Shown: positions 18,232 to 28,191, numbered from the stretch's first letter. The stretch is DNA of 64,000 nt from JAGQWW01 sp041392845 (GCA_041392845.1 JAWKLG010000027.1:1-64000), one strand, 5' to 3'. Numbers and translations are program-made. Notes: generated by a model from the sequence alone, not told the origin.

Positions 18232-18960
18232 ATGGTTTGGGGGATTGGGAGGGTATCGATTTTAGATTTTTGAATTTTGAGGTAGAGTGGAAATCATTTT
18301 ACCTCCCCTTTGCGGGGGACCAAACCATCTTGCCTCCCCCTTGAGGGGGTCGGGGGGTGATGATTTTTGATTTTTGATTTTTGATTTTTGATGTTGGGAT
18401 GGGGAGAATGGGGGATTGGGGGATTTTTGTTTTTGGAATTTAAGGGATTTCCTCATGTTTTAAAAAACGGTTTTCGGTTTTCGCTATTCGCTGTTCGAAA
18501 AATTCTTTGAAGTAATAGAATGGAATCAAAAGAATTCTGCTCCTTAATTTTCCTTAATATCTTAATGTTGGAAAAAATAAAACATTTAGGAATTGAGAGG
18601 AGGGATTTTAGATTTTAGGTTTTGGTTTTTAGATTTTTTGATAATGGGATTGGGAGAATAGGGGATTGGGAGATTTTTGTTTTAGAATTTAATGAATTCT
18701 TCATGTCCCTTCATGCCTTCATGTTTCAAAAAGCGGTGTTCGGTTTTCGCTCTTCGCAGTTCGAAACCTTCTTTGAAATAATAGAATGGGTCATAAGAAT
18801 TCTGCTCCTTAATTTTCCTTAATATCTTAATGTTGAAAAAAATAAAACATTAAGGAATTAAGGTTCATTAAGATGTGAGAATTTAGTTTTTGATTTTTTT
18901 AGTTGAGACAGAATGGAATACATGAATAGAGAGTACATGAGTTATGAGTACATGAAGGGA
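18232..18960. repeat. Repeat-filled spacer (heptamers, partial CCCCC-TCAA element, duplicated block)
   Basis: This gene-free stretch holds GATTTTT arrays (18257-18282, 18358-18392, 18604-18642), half of the TIR element described at 60910 (18334-18359) and two TTCGCTA arrays (18478-18500, 18738-18763). It also has a roughly 250-bp internal duplication: 18410-18585 resembles 18660-18860, sharing attctgctccttaattttcc and cttaatatcttaatgttg. Near 18915-18958 a tacatga motif repeats about every 15 bp. Small frames here are shadows. Confidence 0.7.
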
Positions 18961-19005
18961 AGGTCAGATTGTTAGAATGTGTATAATATTGCAAGTAAAT
19001 AATTT

Positions 19006-19140
19006 TGTCTAAGGTGGGTCTCTCGTAGAGGACCCGCCGGTACCAGCAGAGTCCTTATTCTGAAACTAAATCATACTAGTAACTTCCTTAGTTTTTTGTT
19101 GCTCGCAGGGGACGCAAAGGTTAAACGCAACGTTCGCTAA
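19006..19140 (-). repeat. Partial MITE-like element, inverted
   Basis: In reverse order relative to 612-851: hairpin aaggtgggtctctcgtagag / gacccgcc with ccagcagagtc, then the module gacgcaaaggttaaacgcaa. The left inverted end is not recognisable. Confidence 0.6.
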
Positions 19141-19254
19141 ACCTTTAATAGCTAGGGGTCGAATTGAATTATTTTAGATTTATTTTGGAATTCTTTCTCA
19201 AGTTAACAGGACTAATAAAATTTGACTACTCTCCAGTCTTTTTAAATTGAATTT

Positions 19255-20196
19255 CTAACAACAATACCCACTATAATAAACAGCTACCAATTCGAAATCT
19301 GGGGTTTGATTTGATTTACCCAAATGGAGTTCTGTAACAAGGGATTTTTCTCCGTAAGAAATAATAAGGTCTGAAATACCGTCTCCGTTTATGTCTCCAC
19401 ACCAATAGACTGAATATGGAGTTTCAGGAGAAAGAGAACTAGTTTCCAGTTTTTTTTCTTGGCCATTTTTTTCAACAAAAACATTTTCGTTTTCAAACCT
19501 TATGGATAATCCAAGGCCATCTAAGTTTGAAAAATCTGGCTCAATAAATTGTTTGTTTTTAAAAAAATAAGTCGTTGGCTGGCTACTTAAGGGGACTTCC
19601 GAGCCAAAAATAAATTGAAGGTCTTTGTCATCCTCTTCTATCGTGACCACCATATTTTTTTTGTTGCCAAAGATGTCAGGAGGATAATGATTCACAGCCC
19701 TTTGAAGATTTACTTTTTTGAAAAAATGGCCTGAATCGGAATGGAAATATCCGTAGTAGTTCAAATTTTTATTGTGATGCAAATTGTCATAGCAATTATT
19801 GGATTGGAAAGTGAGGTCGAATTTTGAAGATGAAGAATGGTATTTGTCTGAGCTACCCATTCCGACTAGAAATGCATTATTCACATAAGCATTTTTGTTT
19901 TTATACTGAATCTTAACCCATTCTCCATAGATGTCAACAGTGTCGGTTTTTCCTGAAAATTGTTGATAAATGTTTCTGGTAAGTATTTTTTCTCGCCCAT
20001 AATTTCTTTCATTAATCACTTTCACTGAATCCAGAAATGCCAATTTTCCAAGTACTTTAGAATGTAGATTTGGAGCCTCTCTTACCAGTACTCCATTATT
20101 GGAAATTACCTTGAGAAAAGTAGGAGGGGCTTCATTGTTTTTCAAAATGGGGAAGAAAAACAAGAAATAAAATGAATAATAGATTGCTGGATTCAT
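19255..20196 (-). CDS. SH3-domain protein with a VCBS-like calcium loop
   Basis: A 313-aa exported protein with an N-terminal hydrophobic signal. Residues about 28-110 form a bacterial SH3 domain (GVLVREAPNLHSKVLGKLAF ... YGEWVKIQYKNKNAYVNNAF), expected to bind peptidoglycan or protein. Near the C-terminus DINGDGISDLIISYG is a DxDGDGxxD-type calcium loop of the VCBS/FG-GAP kind. The protein may be a periplasmic sensor or binding protein; its exact role is unknown. It lies 10 bp downstream of the VOC gene at 20207. Confidence 0.7.
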   Translation of the reverse strand: MNPAIYYSFYFLFFFPILKNNEAPPTFLKVISNNGVLVREAPNLHSKVLGKLAFLDSVKVINERNYGREKILTRNIYQQFSGKTDTVDIYGEWVKIQYKNKNAYVNNAFLVGMGSSDKYHSSSSKFDLTFQSNNCYDNLHHNKNLNYYGYFHSDSGHFFKKVNLQRAVNHYPPDIFGNKKNMVVTIEEDDKDLQFIFGSEVPLSSQPTTYFFKNKQFIEPDFSNLDGLGLSIRFENENVFVEKNGQEKKLETSSLSPETPYSVYWCGDINGDGISDLIISYGEKSLVTELHLGKSNQTPDFELVAVYYSGYCC

Positions 20197-20206
20197 ACCC
20201 TTGGTT

Positions 20207-20581
20207 CTATAATCTTAAAGCAAACACCAACCCAAAACCATCCGGATCCTTTATTTCAAATCCATTTTTTTTCCAATATGGGTTTTTGGAAGGAATCATC
20301 TTTAGTCCTTTACTTGCCAATAGTGTTTTCTTAAGTGCTAACTCTTCTTTATCATTTAAATAGAAAACAAGAAGATCATCATCATCTGCTTGATGATTTG
20401 GGTTTTCTTCTGAACTGGTAAATTCAAGCTCCCAATCTTGCTCTTTAAGGCCTATAAAAATTCCGTCATATCCTTCATGATTTTCAAAGGATCCAAGCAA
20501 TTCGAATCCAAGCAAATCAATATAAAATGATTTGATTTTTTGAAGAGAACTGGTATGTCTGGCATATCGAAATCTCATCAT
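20207..20581 (-). CDS. VOC-family protein
   Basis: A 124-aa glyoxalase-fold protein: RFRYARHTSSLQKIKSFYID at the start, FEIKDPDGFGLVFALRL at the end with the DPDG signature. The middle contains several acidic residues (HQADDDDLLVFYL) and a likely metal-ligand Glu. Its ATG overlaps the TAA of the upstream gene by one base (TAATG at 20579-20583), so the two are translationally coupled. Substrate is unknown. Confidence 0.8.
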   Translation of the reverse strand: MMRFRYARHTSSLQKIKSFYIDLLGFELLGSFENHEGYDGIFIGLKEQDWELEFTSSEENPNHQADDDDLLVFYLNDKEELALKKTLLASKGLKMIPSKNPYWKKNGFEIKDPDGFGLVFALRL

Positions 20582-21120
20582 TATTTTAATTGAAAACTAT
20601 CCAAAATCTTCTCTCCGATTTCCCTAAATTTTTTGAAAGTGACAATCTCGGTGGTCAGGGTAAGCACGTAGAATTTTCCATTTTTTAAAAAATAATATTG
20701 CTCCAGTTTCAAATTATATATTCCCTGGGTGCCGGTATAAATCATGCGATGAAATTCTCCTCCATTTTTTTCAACCCTTTCGCTGTATTGAATATTTACA
20801 TCGTTGATCATGTTTTGAAGTTGTTTGGTAGTCACTTCTACAAATTGATCCATCGTAACTTTTTCTCCGTTCAAATCTTGAACAACCATGTTTACATTTT
20901 CCCTGAATTGGTCAGACTCTCCTTCGACCGGACTCAAAAAAATAAAAGTGGTGCCCATCAATCCGGATTCGTTCAATTCCCAATCTAAAGGATATTGGAT
21001 GGTGTATTCATCATTGGAGAGCCTACTCCAATCATTTTCTGGGCTATTCTCCTGTGAAAAGAGATTGCAGGAAAGAAGGAGACTAAAACTAATTGCAGTG
21101 AATTGATAAAACCTTTTCAA
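20581..21120 (-). CDS. PsbP/DcrB-like secreted protein
   Basis: A 179-aa protein with a signal (FSLLLSC could be a lipobox, Cys19). The mature part follows the PsbP/DUF1795 pattern: YTIQYPLDWELNESGLMGTT, FIFLSPVEGESDQFRENVNM, then YYFLKNGKFYVLTLTTE and a final helix FREIGEKILDSFQLK. These small proteins sit in the periplasm or under a membrane; their function is mostly unknown. It is the first gene of an apparent three-gene unit with the VOC and SH3 genes. Confidence 0.7.
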   Translation of the reverse strand: MKRFYQFTAISFSLLLSCNLFSQENSPENDWSRLSNDEYTIQYPLDWELNESGLMGTTFIFLSPVEGESDQFRENVNMVVQDLNGEKVTMDQFVEVTTKQLQNMINDVNIQYSERVEKNGGEFHRMIYTGTQGIYNLKLEQYYFLKNGKFYVLTLTTEIVTFKKFREIGEKILDSFQLK

Positions 21121-21503
21121 TGGATTTGGATTAAAGTATGCAAATAAAGAATGCTTCCTTTCTTATGGAAATCTGGGTCTAAATATACTTGTATTCAAAA
21201 TTCTTCTAAGAATCCTACTAACCCAAAAAAGGGGTTGACATTTTCATTAGCATCTTTTTTAAAGAATAAATATTTCTTAGCCGGAAAGAACTTTGCATTG
21301 CCGATTTAAAATTTGTTTTGTCCAATAGCCACGCAAAAGTGAGAATATGAATAGCTTGGCCATTGCAAAAATCGGAACCTCTACTGCTTCCTGAACCTTT
21401 TTGGTAAAGACCTAAACTAACTTTGGTTATTCTTTAGTTGAGAATAAAGCCAGTACAATAAGGAGGTTAAACAAAGCAGCAAATTTTTAATATGAAGCTT
21501 AAT
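21121..21503. other. Spacer without recognisable content
   Basis: Nearly 400 AT-rich bases between two minus-strand genes. I see no gene, array or strong hairpin. It should hold the promoter of the gene at 20581-21120, but no well-spaced TTTG/TAnnTTTG pair stands out. Confidence 0.5.
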
Positions 21504-22238
21504 TTAGTTTTTCCAATTGTATTCTGCGACTTCCAGCAATTTACCATCTTTTGAATAATACTCCCAGGTGCCTGATCTTCTGGATTCTTTTTTATGATCC
21601 CGAGGTTGATCCAGGTCATAAATCCTATCAAAAGTTGGATTCTTGAACTCCCTAACTGAAAAGGCTCCCCTTCTTTTAATGGAATATTTCCTATCCTTTT
21701 TATTATAGTACATTTCTGCATAGGGCCCTTCCGGATATCCTTCTTCATTGTAGGTGATAAGTGTTTTATTGCCATCCCGATCATAAAATTCCCATTGGCC
21801 AACCCTTATACCGTTCATACAATTTCCTGTTTCCATAATTTGTTGTTCCTCAGGAGTTCCAGGGAAATAAGCGGTATATTTTCCATGTGGAAGATCAATT
21901 AAGGTTTTAACTGATTGAACTGACATCGGATCGAACATCAAATTTCTAACAACAATAAGATTCTCTCCAATAACCTGCTTTATTTTAGCCATTGAAACTA
22001 AAGATCCGCCCATGCTGTATTCATATCGTATCAGGGTGCTGTCATTTAATCGAGAGTAATCTAACAAAACATTACTGCTTAATCCATGAAATTTCATTCT
22101 GGAAGTAGTATCTCCGCTTTCATACCTCCCATTTTTAAAATATACCCTATAGGGCTGTAACGGCAAATCTGTAATTTGGGAAAAACAAATAAAAGGAAGT
22201 GGAAACAGAATTAGTAAAATGATATGCTTTGTATTCAT
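21504..22238 (-). CDS. Exported MORN-repeat-like protein
   Basis: A 244-aa protein with a signal peptide (LILLFPLPFICFSQ). It contains repeats of the MORN/YwqK type, each with G-x-W-x-x-Y-x-x-D-G-x: GQWEFYDRDGNKTLITYNEEG and GTWEYYSKDGKLLEVAEYN. The repeats often end with a description of how a string was changed, and their role in Bacteroidota is unclear. An overlapping frame (21467-21802) is a shadow. It lies 60 bp from the start of the lipoprotein gene at 22298. Confidence 0.75.
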   Translation of the reverse strand: MNTKHIILLILFPLPFICFSQITDLPLQPYRVYFKNGRYESGDTTSRMKFHGLSSNVLLDYSRLNDSTLIRYEYSMGGSLVSMAKIKQVIGENLIVVRNLMFDPMSVQSVKTLIDLPHGKYTAYFPGTPEEQQIMETGNCMNGIRVGQWEFYDRDGNKTLITYNEEGYPEGPYAEMYYNKKDRKYSIKRRGAFSVREFKNPTFDRIYDLDQPRDHKKESRRSGTWEYYSKDGKLLEVAEYNWKN

Positions 22239-22297
22239 AGAATGACTTTAATAAATAATAGACTTTTTTTAAAAAGTCACTTTTATTTAAGCAAGTT

Positions 22298-22795
22298 TCA
22301 ATAAAAAACCTTGCTAAATTTCAGATGTATTGCAGTCTGAAGAGTTGAACTCGGTTTAGTTTCTACATCTACCTGAATCGACCAAAAATGTTCTTCTTTT
22401 TTGCCCCGGATACTACCTTTATTTATAGGTTGCTGCAATGGATTTCCTTCGGCGTTCAAGGTCTGGTAAAAACAATGTGCTTTGGTTAGTTCTTTGTTTT
22501 CCAAATGAAAAGTTTCTTTTCCGGGAGGTATTTCAAAGGCCACCATTTCAGTCCAGGTATTTCTATTATTCGTCTCACAAGAATTGTGATGAAGTTTGTA
22601 TTGAAATACATTGTATTCCTCATTTTCAATGGAATAAACATCCCTTTGTTTTTGTTGGCTATACTGAACAGATACTTGAGAATTAGGTAAAAAATTGGCT
22701 TCCTCTTTCAAAGGGTTACAAATAGTATTGTCTTTCTGGCAGGCAAAAAAGGTGAGTAATAAACAAAGACCTGCAGTTGAGTAAGCCAAACGCAT
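22298..22795 (-). CDS. Hypothetical lipoprotein
   Basis: A 165-aa protein with a clear lipobox (LLTFFAC, Cys19) followed by QKDN. The mature region is beta-rich, contains two further Cys residues (TICNPL and HNSCETN) and has no motif I recognise. It could be an outer-membrane-associated beta-sandwich protein. It has the same orientation as its neighbours at 21504 and 22919. Confidence 0.65.
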   Translation of the reverse strand: MRLAYSTAGLCLLLTFFACQKDNTICNPLKEEANFLPNSQVSVQYSQQKQRDVYSIENEEYNVFQYKLHHNSCETNNRNTWTEMVAFEIPPGKETFHLENKELTKAHCFYQTLNAEGNPLQQPINKGSIRGKKEEHFWSIQVDVETKPSSTLQTAIHLKFSKVFY

Positions 22796-22898
22796 GGAAA
22801 TAGGTGATTTTTTGAATAAAGAATAATATAAAGGAATTTTAACCGATGATCAAAATTCCCGGACTTATCTCAACTTACTTTTCAAAGATAAAAAGAAC

Positions 22899-22957
22899 TG
22901 GGTGCTAGGTTCTAGGTGCTAGGTTCTGGGTGCTAGGTTCTGGGTTCTGGGTGCTGG
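22899..22957. repeat. Heptamer array, GGTGCTA/GGTTCTG family
   Basis: Eight units in register (ggtgcta, ggttcta, ggtgcta, ggttctg, ggtgcta, ggttctg, ggttctg, ggtgctg). The same family occurs at 46364-46449, 55681-55752 and 62683-62726. This array runs into the coding frame of the lipoprotein remnant at 22919. Confidence 0.85.
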
Positions 22958-23181
22958 GGCATTGTCACATTGAGGTCCTGTATGATCAAAAGAAAATACT
23001 AAATTCTCTCCTGAGACTACCCTGAATGATTGGCTTTGTAAAATGGTGTCGAAGTAGGATTCAATAGTTTTTTCTTTTAAAATATGGGTATGGTAAAAGT
23101 CGGGATCGCAATTATCATCTTTGAAACAGGATGAGAGGGAAATTGCAACAATGGCGAAAAAAGGAATACCTTGATTTTCAT
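22919..23181 (-). pseudogene. Lipoprotein gene truncated by a heptamer array, with one frameshift
   Basis: The frame begins MKIKVFLF at 23181. If one T is restored in the six-T run (23157-23162), it continues as a lipoprotein signal FAIVAISLSSC, then FKDDNCDPDFYHTHILKEKT and SFRVVSGENLVFSFDHTGPQ. The frame then enters the heptamer array, which encodes the tail CDNAPAPRTQNLAPRT and the stop TAG (22919-22921). The mature part is only about 70 residues, so the original gene was probably longer. The frameshift is in a homopolymer and may be a sequencing error; the array-encoded tail is not. Confidence 0.6.
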
Positions 23182-23258
23182 AAATTTAGATTTGCTTTAT
23201 GGTATCTGTTTAGACAGCTTGAATAGAAGATTTGGTTTGCTTTTTTTAAAAATAAAAA

Positions 23259-23933
23259 ATGAAGGATAAGGGTAGTCCGCAAAAATTGGGTTCAGTGTCT
23301 GAAGGTAAAGTTTCGAAAAAGACTGTGCCTGGAAATCAATTTGAGGAAAGTGACCTGCATTTTTCATTTTCAAAAGGCTGGCAGGTAATTGCTTTTGATA
23401 AACACCGATTTTATCAATATGTCAATGGAAGAGGAATGAGAGGGGTTGATTTTATTGGTGTACATCCTGAGCAAGGTGTTTTTTTAATGGAAGTGAAAAA
23501 TTATAGACTACGATTTGGAGAAACACTGCCGTACCATGTTTTGCAATATTTGGAAAGGCCTGATTTGCTTGCACCGGTTTTGATAGATAAATACAAGGAT
23601 TCGATGCGCTTGTTGGATGCTGTTAAAGTTTACCTGAATCGCAGGTGGTGGTACCGTCTTGCTTGCAGGAGCAGGTTCTTTTCCAATTATTTCATCAGCA
23701 AGGAAACCCGCTTTTGGTTAGATTTTTATTCAAAATATGATGCTAAAGACATCTGGTTACTTGCTTGTCTGGATGCCGGAGAGCAAGACGAAAAGGAATT
23801 TTTTAAAAAGTGGGATTCAACCGGATTGATCCATAAACTGGAAAATGAGTTTCCGGAAAACAAGGTTTTGGTTTTTAATTCATATCATCAGAAGGAAGCG
23901 GAGAAGTTGGGGATTATGATTTTTGATGTTTGA
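23259..23933 (+). CDS. PD-(D/E)XK nuclease-like hypothetical protein
   Basis: A 224-aa cytosolic protein. The segment GVDFIGVHPEQGVFLMEVKNY (about 65-85) matches the D-(x)n-E-x-K core of PD-(D/E)XK nucleases, with Asp, Glu and Lys in the expected order. A helix rich in Arg/Lys follows. The C-terminus is unknown. A nuclease role is plausible, but no partner gene (methylase, helicase) is nearby, so restriction is not implied. The end KLGIMIFDV and stop lie in a degenerate GATTTTT array. Confidence 0.55.
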   Translation: MKDKGSPQKLGSVSEGKVSKKTVPGNQFEESDLHFSFSKGWQVIAFDKHRFYQYVNGRGMRGVDFIGVHPEQGVFLMEVKNYRLRFGETLPYHVLQYLERPDLLAPVLIDKYKDSMRLLDAVKVYLNRRWWYRLACRSRFFSNYFISKETRFWLDFYSKYDAKDIWLLACLDAGEQDEKEFFKKWDSTGLIHKLENEFPENKVLVFNSYHQKEAEKLGIMIFDV

Positions 23934-24060
23934 ATTAGGATAAAGGGAATGGGAGAAGGGGGATTGGGAGATTTTTAATGTTTGAATTTTGATATTTGAT
24001 GTGGGGTTGCATTGCATGCGACCGGGATAGGGAAAGATTAGAAGAAATGAGAAATTGTAG

Positions 24061-24080
24061 AGCCGGCATGCCTGCCGGCT
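24061..24080. repeat. Palindrome agccggca-tgcc-tgccggct
   Basis: A perfect 8-bp stem with a 4-nt loop in the gene-free stretch 23934-24900. The rest of 23934-24230 holds heptamer-like G-rich and GATTTTT runs and no gene. Confidence 0.7.
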
Positions 24081-24231
24081 AAATCCCAGGTAAACCGAAG
24101 GGGATTATGAATTGGGAGAAAGGGAAAGGGAGAAAGGGGGAATGGGAGATTTTTGATTTTTGAAGTAAGGTTTTAATGAATGCGACCAGAATTTTCGATT
24201 TATTTTCAAGGACGTAATTGAATGAAATTCA

Positions 24232-24550
24232 TTTACTTTTATATTTCAATTCCTAATATTTTTGGTTCACGCAGCGTCCGCGAAGATTTTGCGCAACGGT
24301 CGCGATTTAGATTTGTTGAAGGATTTTATCTTTCGTACACTAAAATTAATGACTTTGGGAGAAATGGGGATTGGATTTTTTTCTAAATGCGACTTCATGT
24401 GCCTTCATACCTTCATGTTTAATTGTTTTTTTCAACATGAAGAAAAGAAGGGACATTCAGGAATCCGTTAAAATCTGATGAGATCGTTTAAAGGAATTTT
24501 GCAGCAAATTATTAATCTTTTCGAGTTTCCGTGGTTGGCGGCCAACTCCC
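24232..24550 (-). repeat. MITE-like fragment and adjacent spacer, copy A
   Basis: It begins with a partial inverted copy of the 612-851 element (tcctaatatttttggttcac, then gcgaagattttgcgcaacgg) and continues through atgcgacttcatgtgccttc to ggttggcggccaac. The same stretch recurs in shortened form at 24587-24852. Confidence 0.65.
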
Positions 24551-24586
24551 GTAAAGGTATTTCCAATTCGGCTAACAGCCATAATA

Positions 24587-24852
24587 TTTTTGGTTCATAG
24601 CACGCACCAGCGTTTACCTTTCCGCAGCGAAGATTTTGCGCAACGGTCGCGATTTAGATTGTTGAAGGATTTTATCTTTCGTACACTAATTATGACTTTG
24701 GAGAAATGGGGATTGATATTTTCTAAATGCGACTTCATGTGCCTTATCCTTATTTAATTGTTAACATGAGAAGGGACTCAGAGGATCGTTAAATCGGTGA
24801 GATGTTGAGATTTCGCAGGTATTAATCTTCACTTCAGGGTTGGCGAGCCAAC
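24587..24852 (-). repeat. Indel-degraded duplicate of the preceding 300 bp, copy B
   Basis: It follows copy A base for base (gcgcaacggtcgcgatttag, aaggattttatctttcgtac, atgcgacttcatgtgcctta) but lacks about 30 single bases, mostly from homopolymer runs, with hardly any substitutions. A 20-base insertion is present near its start. This error pattern suggests a misassembled, uncorrected long read rather than natural decay. Confidence 0.65.
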
Positions 24853-24900
24853 ATACAAAGAAACCAAGTCAGCCAAAACCAACCATTACCTTTCTAAATA

Positions 24901-27518
24901 CTATCTGCCTTTTATCTTGAGTTTTCTTGAGATTACATCAGTAGAACTTGCTTTTAGTGCTGGGCTTAGTCCTGGTTGTTGACCACCAACAGAAATTAGG
25001 AAATCACCAGACTCAATGGTTCGTTTTTCGTTTTTATCAATGATAGAAAATTGTCTCGGGCTGATGGTGAAAGAAACTTCTTTCGTTTCTCCTGCTTCCA
25101 AATGGATTCTTTCAAATCCTTCCAATTGACGCATTGGTCGGGGAGTGCTTGCTTTAAGATCCTGAAGATACAATTGAACTACTTCATCGCCGGCCCGATT
25201 TCCGGTATTGGATACTTTTACGGTTACTTGAAGTGGATTTCCGGCATCAATTTTTTCGGAGAAGTTCAGGTTGTCGTATTTAAATTGAGTGTAACTCAAA
25301 CCAAACCCGAAAGGAAACAAAGGCTCTCCTTCGTAATATCGATACGTCCTGTTGGACATGTCATAATCTTCAAATGGAGGTAGTTCTGTCGATAGAAGTA
25401 TAATAAGTTACGGGTAATCTTCCGGCAGGATTATAATTTCCAAACAAGACTTCAGCCAGTGCATTTCCTCCTTCTTCTCCCGGATATCCGAGGTGTAAAA
25501 TGGCGGAATATTCTCTTGGCCCAGTTGATGGCCAGAGCAGATCCTGCATTTAAAACCAGGATAACAGGCTTTCCGGTTGCGTAAATTGCTTTTAATAATT
25601 CTTCTTGCACTGCAGGAAGTTTGATGTCTTCTCTATCACCACCTTCCCCTTCCAATCGCTGTGAAAGTCCAAGCGCAACCACTACCACATCAGCTTCTCT
25701 GGATATAGCTTCTGCCTGTTTCAATTTATCATGGTCAATTCTGGACCACATCAACTGTGCCAGTGCATTGCTCTCATCACTGAAAAATTCTGCTTCGATG
25801 GCATACTTTTTCCCTGCTACGAGATTCATTTCACCCGTCGAATAACGAGGATGGTGAATGGTGCCTTTGCCATTGGTGATTTCCTTTCCTTCGATTACCA
25901 CCTTCATTCCTCTTTTGGAATGCACTGCCAATTCATACAAACCACTTTCTTTGGGAATCAAATAACCTTTCCATCGAACAGAAAAATTATTTTGAATTGT
26001 TTTTGAAACAGGCTGATTTTGCCAGGAGAAGTCGATATTGTAATCAAGGCGGGTCATCTCAGGCTCACCTGTGCCTTCCATATTGTTGAAATACTTTCCG
26101 ATGAGTCCTTGCCTTCCATCTTCTGTCTGGAAAAATTGGGCTGGAATGGGTTTTAAATTTCTTGCAGAAGGATCCAGATCGGCACCTTCAGCATAAAGAA
26201 TTTCAATTTCCTCCCCGGCAAAGTTTTGAATCCCTTTTAAAAAGGTAACGGGATTGAGCGGCGTACCATGGTAATTCCCCAACAAAGCTTCAGGATTGTC
26301 AGCGTTGGGGCCGATGATGGCTATTTTTTTAATCTTGTCTTTTGAAAGAGGCAAAAGGTTGTCCTCATTTTTTAATAATACCACACTTTCTAATGCTGCT
26401 TTTCTGGCCAGTTGATTGTGGGCGTCACAGCATACAATTTCATCCGGAATATTATTGAAAGGAACCATTTCAACCGGGTCTAATAATCCCATCTTCATCT
26501 TTGCAATAATCAATCTTCTAACTGCAGTGTCAATGGTTGCAACTTCAATCAAATCTTCAGCTACAGCATCGCCCAAATTCTTGTACATCGAACCGCAATT
26601 GAGGTCACAGCCACCTTTTACACCCATAGCAGCTGCTTTTGACTTCGTTTCTGCGATTTTATGATTGTAAAATAGATCTCCAATGGCTCCACAATCGGAA
26701 ACCACATAGCCATTGAAGCCCCATTCTTCTCGCAATAATTTATTTAAAAGGAAATCGTGCGCACTGCAAGATTCACCTCTAAAGCGATTGTAGGCTCCCA
26801 TGATGGAATAAACATGTGCATCTTTTACTGTTTTCCTGAAGGCCGGTAAATAGGTTTCGTACAAGTCTCGCTCACTCACATCTACATCAAAAGAATGTCT
26901 CAGTTTTTCCGGGCCTGAATGCACGGCAAAGTGTTTGGAGGTGGCAATGGTTTTAAAATATTTAGAATCATTTCCTTGCAATCCCATGATGAACTGACTG
27001 GCCAATTCTCCTGTCAAATACGGATCCTCCCCATAGGTCTCATGCCCACGTCCCCACCTTGGGTCACGGAAGATGTTGATATTGGGCGACCAGAAATCCA
27101 GGCCTGTGTAGATTCCTCTTTTTCCATTGCGCACAAATTGATTGTGTTTAGCCCTGGCTTCATCGGCTATGACAGAACCTATTTCAAACATCAATTCCTT
27201 GTTGAATGATGCGGCCACAGAAATGGATTGAGGGAAAACGGTTGCATGTCCGGCTCTAGCTACTCCGTGCAGACACTCATTCCACCAATTGTATTGCGGA
27301 ATTTTCAGCCTTTCAATGGCATTGGCATCATTCATCATCTGGCCAATCTTTTCTTCCAGACTCATTTGAGCCAGCAAAATATCTGCTCTTTTTTCAAAGG
27401 ATAAATTATAGTCCAGATAAGAAAAATCAACTTCTGCTTCCTGTGCAGAAGAAATGAAAGGACTGAGCAAAGAGGAAAGGAATACGAATAGTACAGGACC
27501 AACAAAACGAACCTTCAT
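24901..27518 (-). pseudogene. GH3 beta-glycosidase with PA14 insert, frameshifted
   Basis: Two frames (27518-25452 and 25359-24901) together encode about 870 residues. Features: signal peptide, (alpha/beta)8 GH3 domain with the xylosidase/glucosidase signature FWSPNINIFRDPRWGRG and catalytic Asp275 (YVVSDCGAIGD), a PA14 insertion (about 465-610) and a C-terminal fibronectin-III-like domain (PLFPFGFGLSYTQF, DEVVQLYLQD). About three indels between 25390 and 25520 break the frame; between them the expected HLGYPGEEGGNALAEVLFGN is present in other frames. All key domains survive, so the break may be a sequencing artefact. It would hydrolyse beta-linked xylo- or gluco-oligosaccharides in the periplasm. 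Confidence 0.8.
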
Positions 27519-27657
27519 TTTTAAAAAGCTTTTTATAAAAAAGAATGAATAACCCGAGTGCTAATCCGCAGAAAAGCATCAGGAAACCAATTGCCAGAAG
27601 CAATCGAAAAGGAAAGTTTTGTTAGTGAAATATTCGGAAGGTAAGATAGGAAGAAAT

Positions 27658-27758
27658 TCGCTATTCGCTATTCGCTATTCGCTATTCGATGCTCGATAAC
27701 TACATTAAAAAGTTTGAAGTCCTAAAATTCGTCACTCGTCACTCGTAAATCGTCAATT
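27658..27758. repeat. Two heptamer arrays, TTCGCTA then CGTCACT
   Basis: 27658-27698 has six units (ttcgcta four times, ttcgatg, ctcgata). After 27 bp of spacer, 27726-27758 has attcgtc, actcgtc, actcgta, aatcgtc. The second array ends 4 bp from the stop of the gene at 27763. Confidence 0.85.
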
Positions 27759-27762
27759 ACCC

Positions 27763-28191
27763 TCACATTCCCAACATCGGCAAATGCTTCACTTTATGGT
27801 ACATCAAACCTGCCTTGAAGCAGCTTTTTAATGCTTCCTCTGGTAGTTTGTCGTTCAAGTCAAATACAATAGCTCTTGTACCTTCATACTGAAAAGTGTC
27901 TTTAAAAACTGCTTTGAAGGTGGGAACCAGTTGGCTGGTACATTGAAAGTATATTGCGTATTGCTCAGGACTCTTTTCTTTCCAATCCATTCGGATGGTT
28001 GAACCGTATTTGGTTTTAAAACTAGGCTCACCCCATTTTAATGTTTCTTCCAGGTTATTTATTTCCGGTAATTCCTCAGCAGCTTTTAGGACCAAACTTC
28101 GCAGTTTTTCCATTTTGGGATGCACATTGGGAGGGTAAGAATCAAATTTTGACTTTACTGCAGGGCTGCTTTGAACCGAAAGATTGGACAT
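27763..28191 (-). CDS. DUF1801-family protein
   Basis: A 142-aa cytosolic protein with the DUF1801/YdhG layout: FDSYPPNVHPKMEKLRSLVL, then the conserved LKWGEPSF, YAIYFQCTSQLVP and a final DLNDKLPEEALKSCFKAGLM helix. Distant relatives include iron-chaperone frataxin-like folds, but the function is unknown. Another DUF1801 protein of a different subgroup lies at 32603. The promoter would lie in the 60 bp before the convergently facing 28255 frame. Confidence 0.8.
   Translation of the reverse strand: MSNLSVQSSPAVKSKFDSYPPNVHPKMEKLRSLVLKAAEELPEINNLEETLKWGEPSFKTKYGSTIRMDWKEKSPEQYAIYFQCTSQLVPTFKAVFKDTFQYEGTRAIVFDLNDKLPEEALKSCFKAGLMYHKVKHLPMLGM

Noticed and set aside
18262..18822. Small frames of 64-66 aa in the 18-19 kb spacer
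   Set aside because: They follow low-complexity heptamers and duplicated spacer text, with no start signal or conserved motif.
24901..25359. A separate 152-aa fibronectin-like gene
   Set aside because: The sequence is the C-terminal domain of the GH3 enzyme; the link is visible in other frames at 25360-25520.
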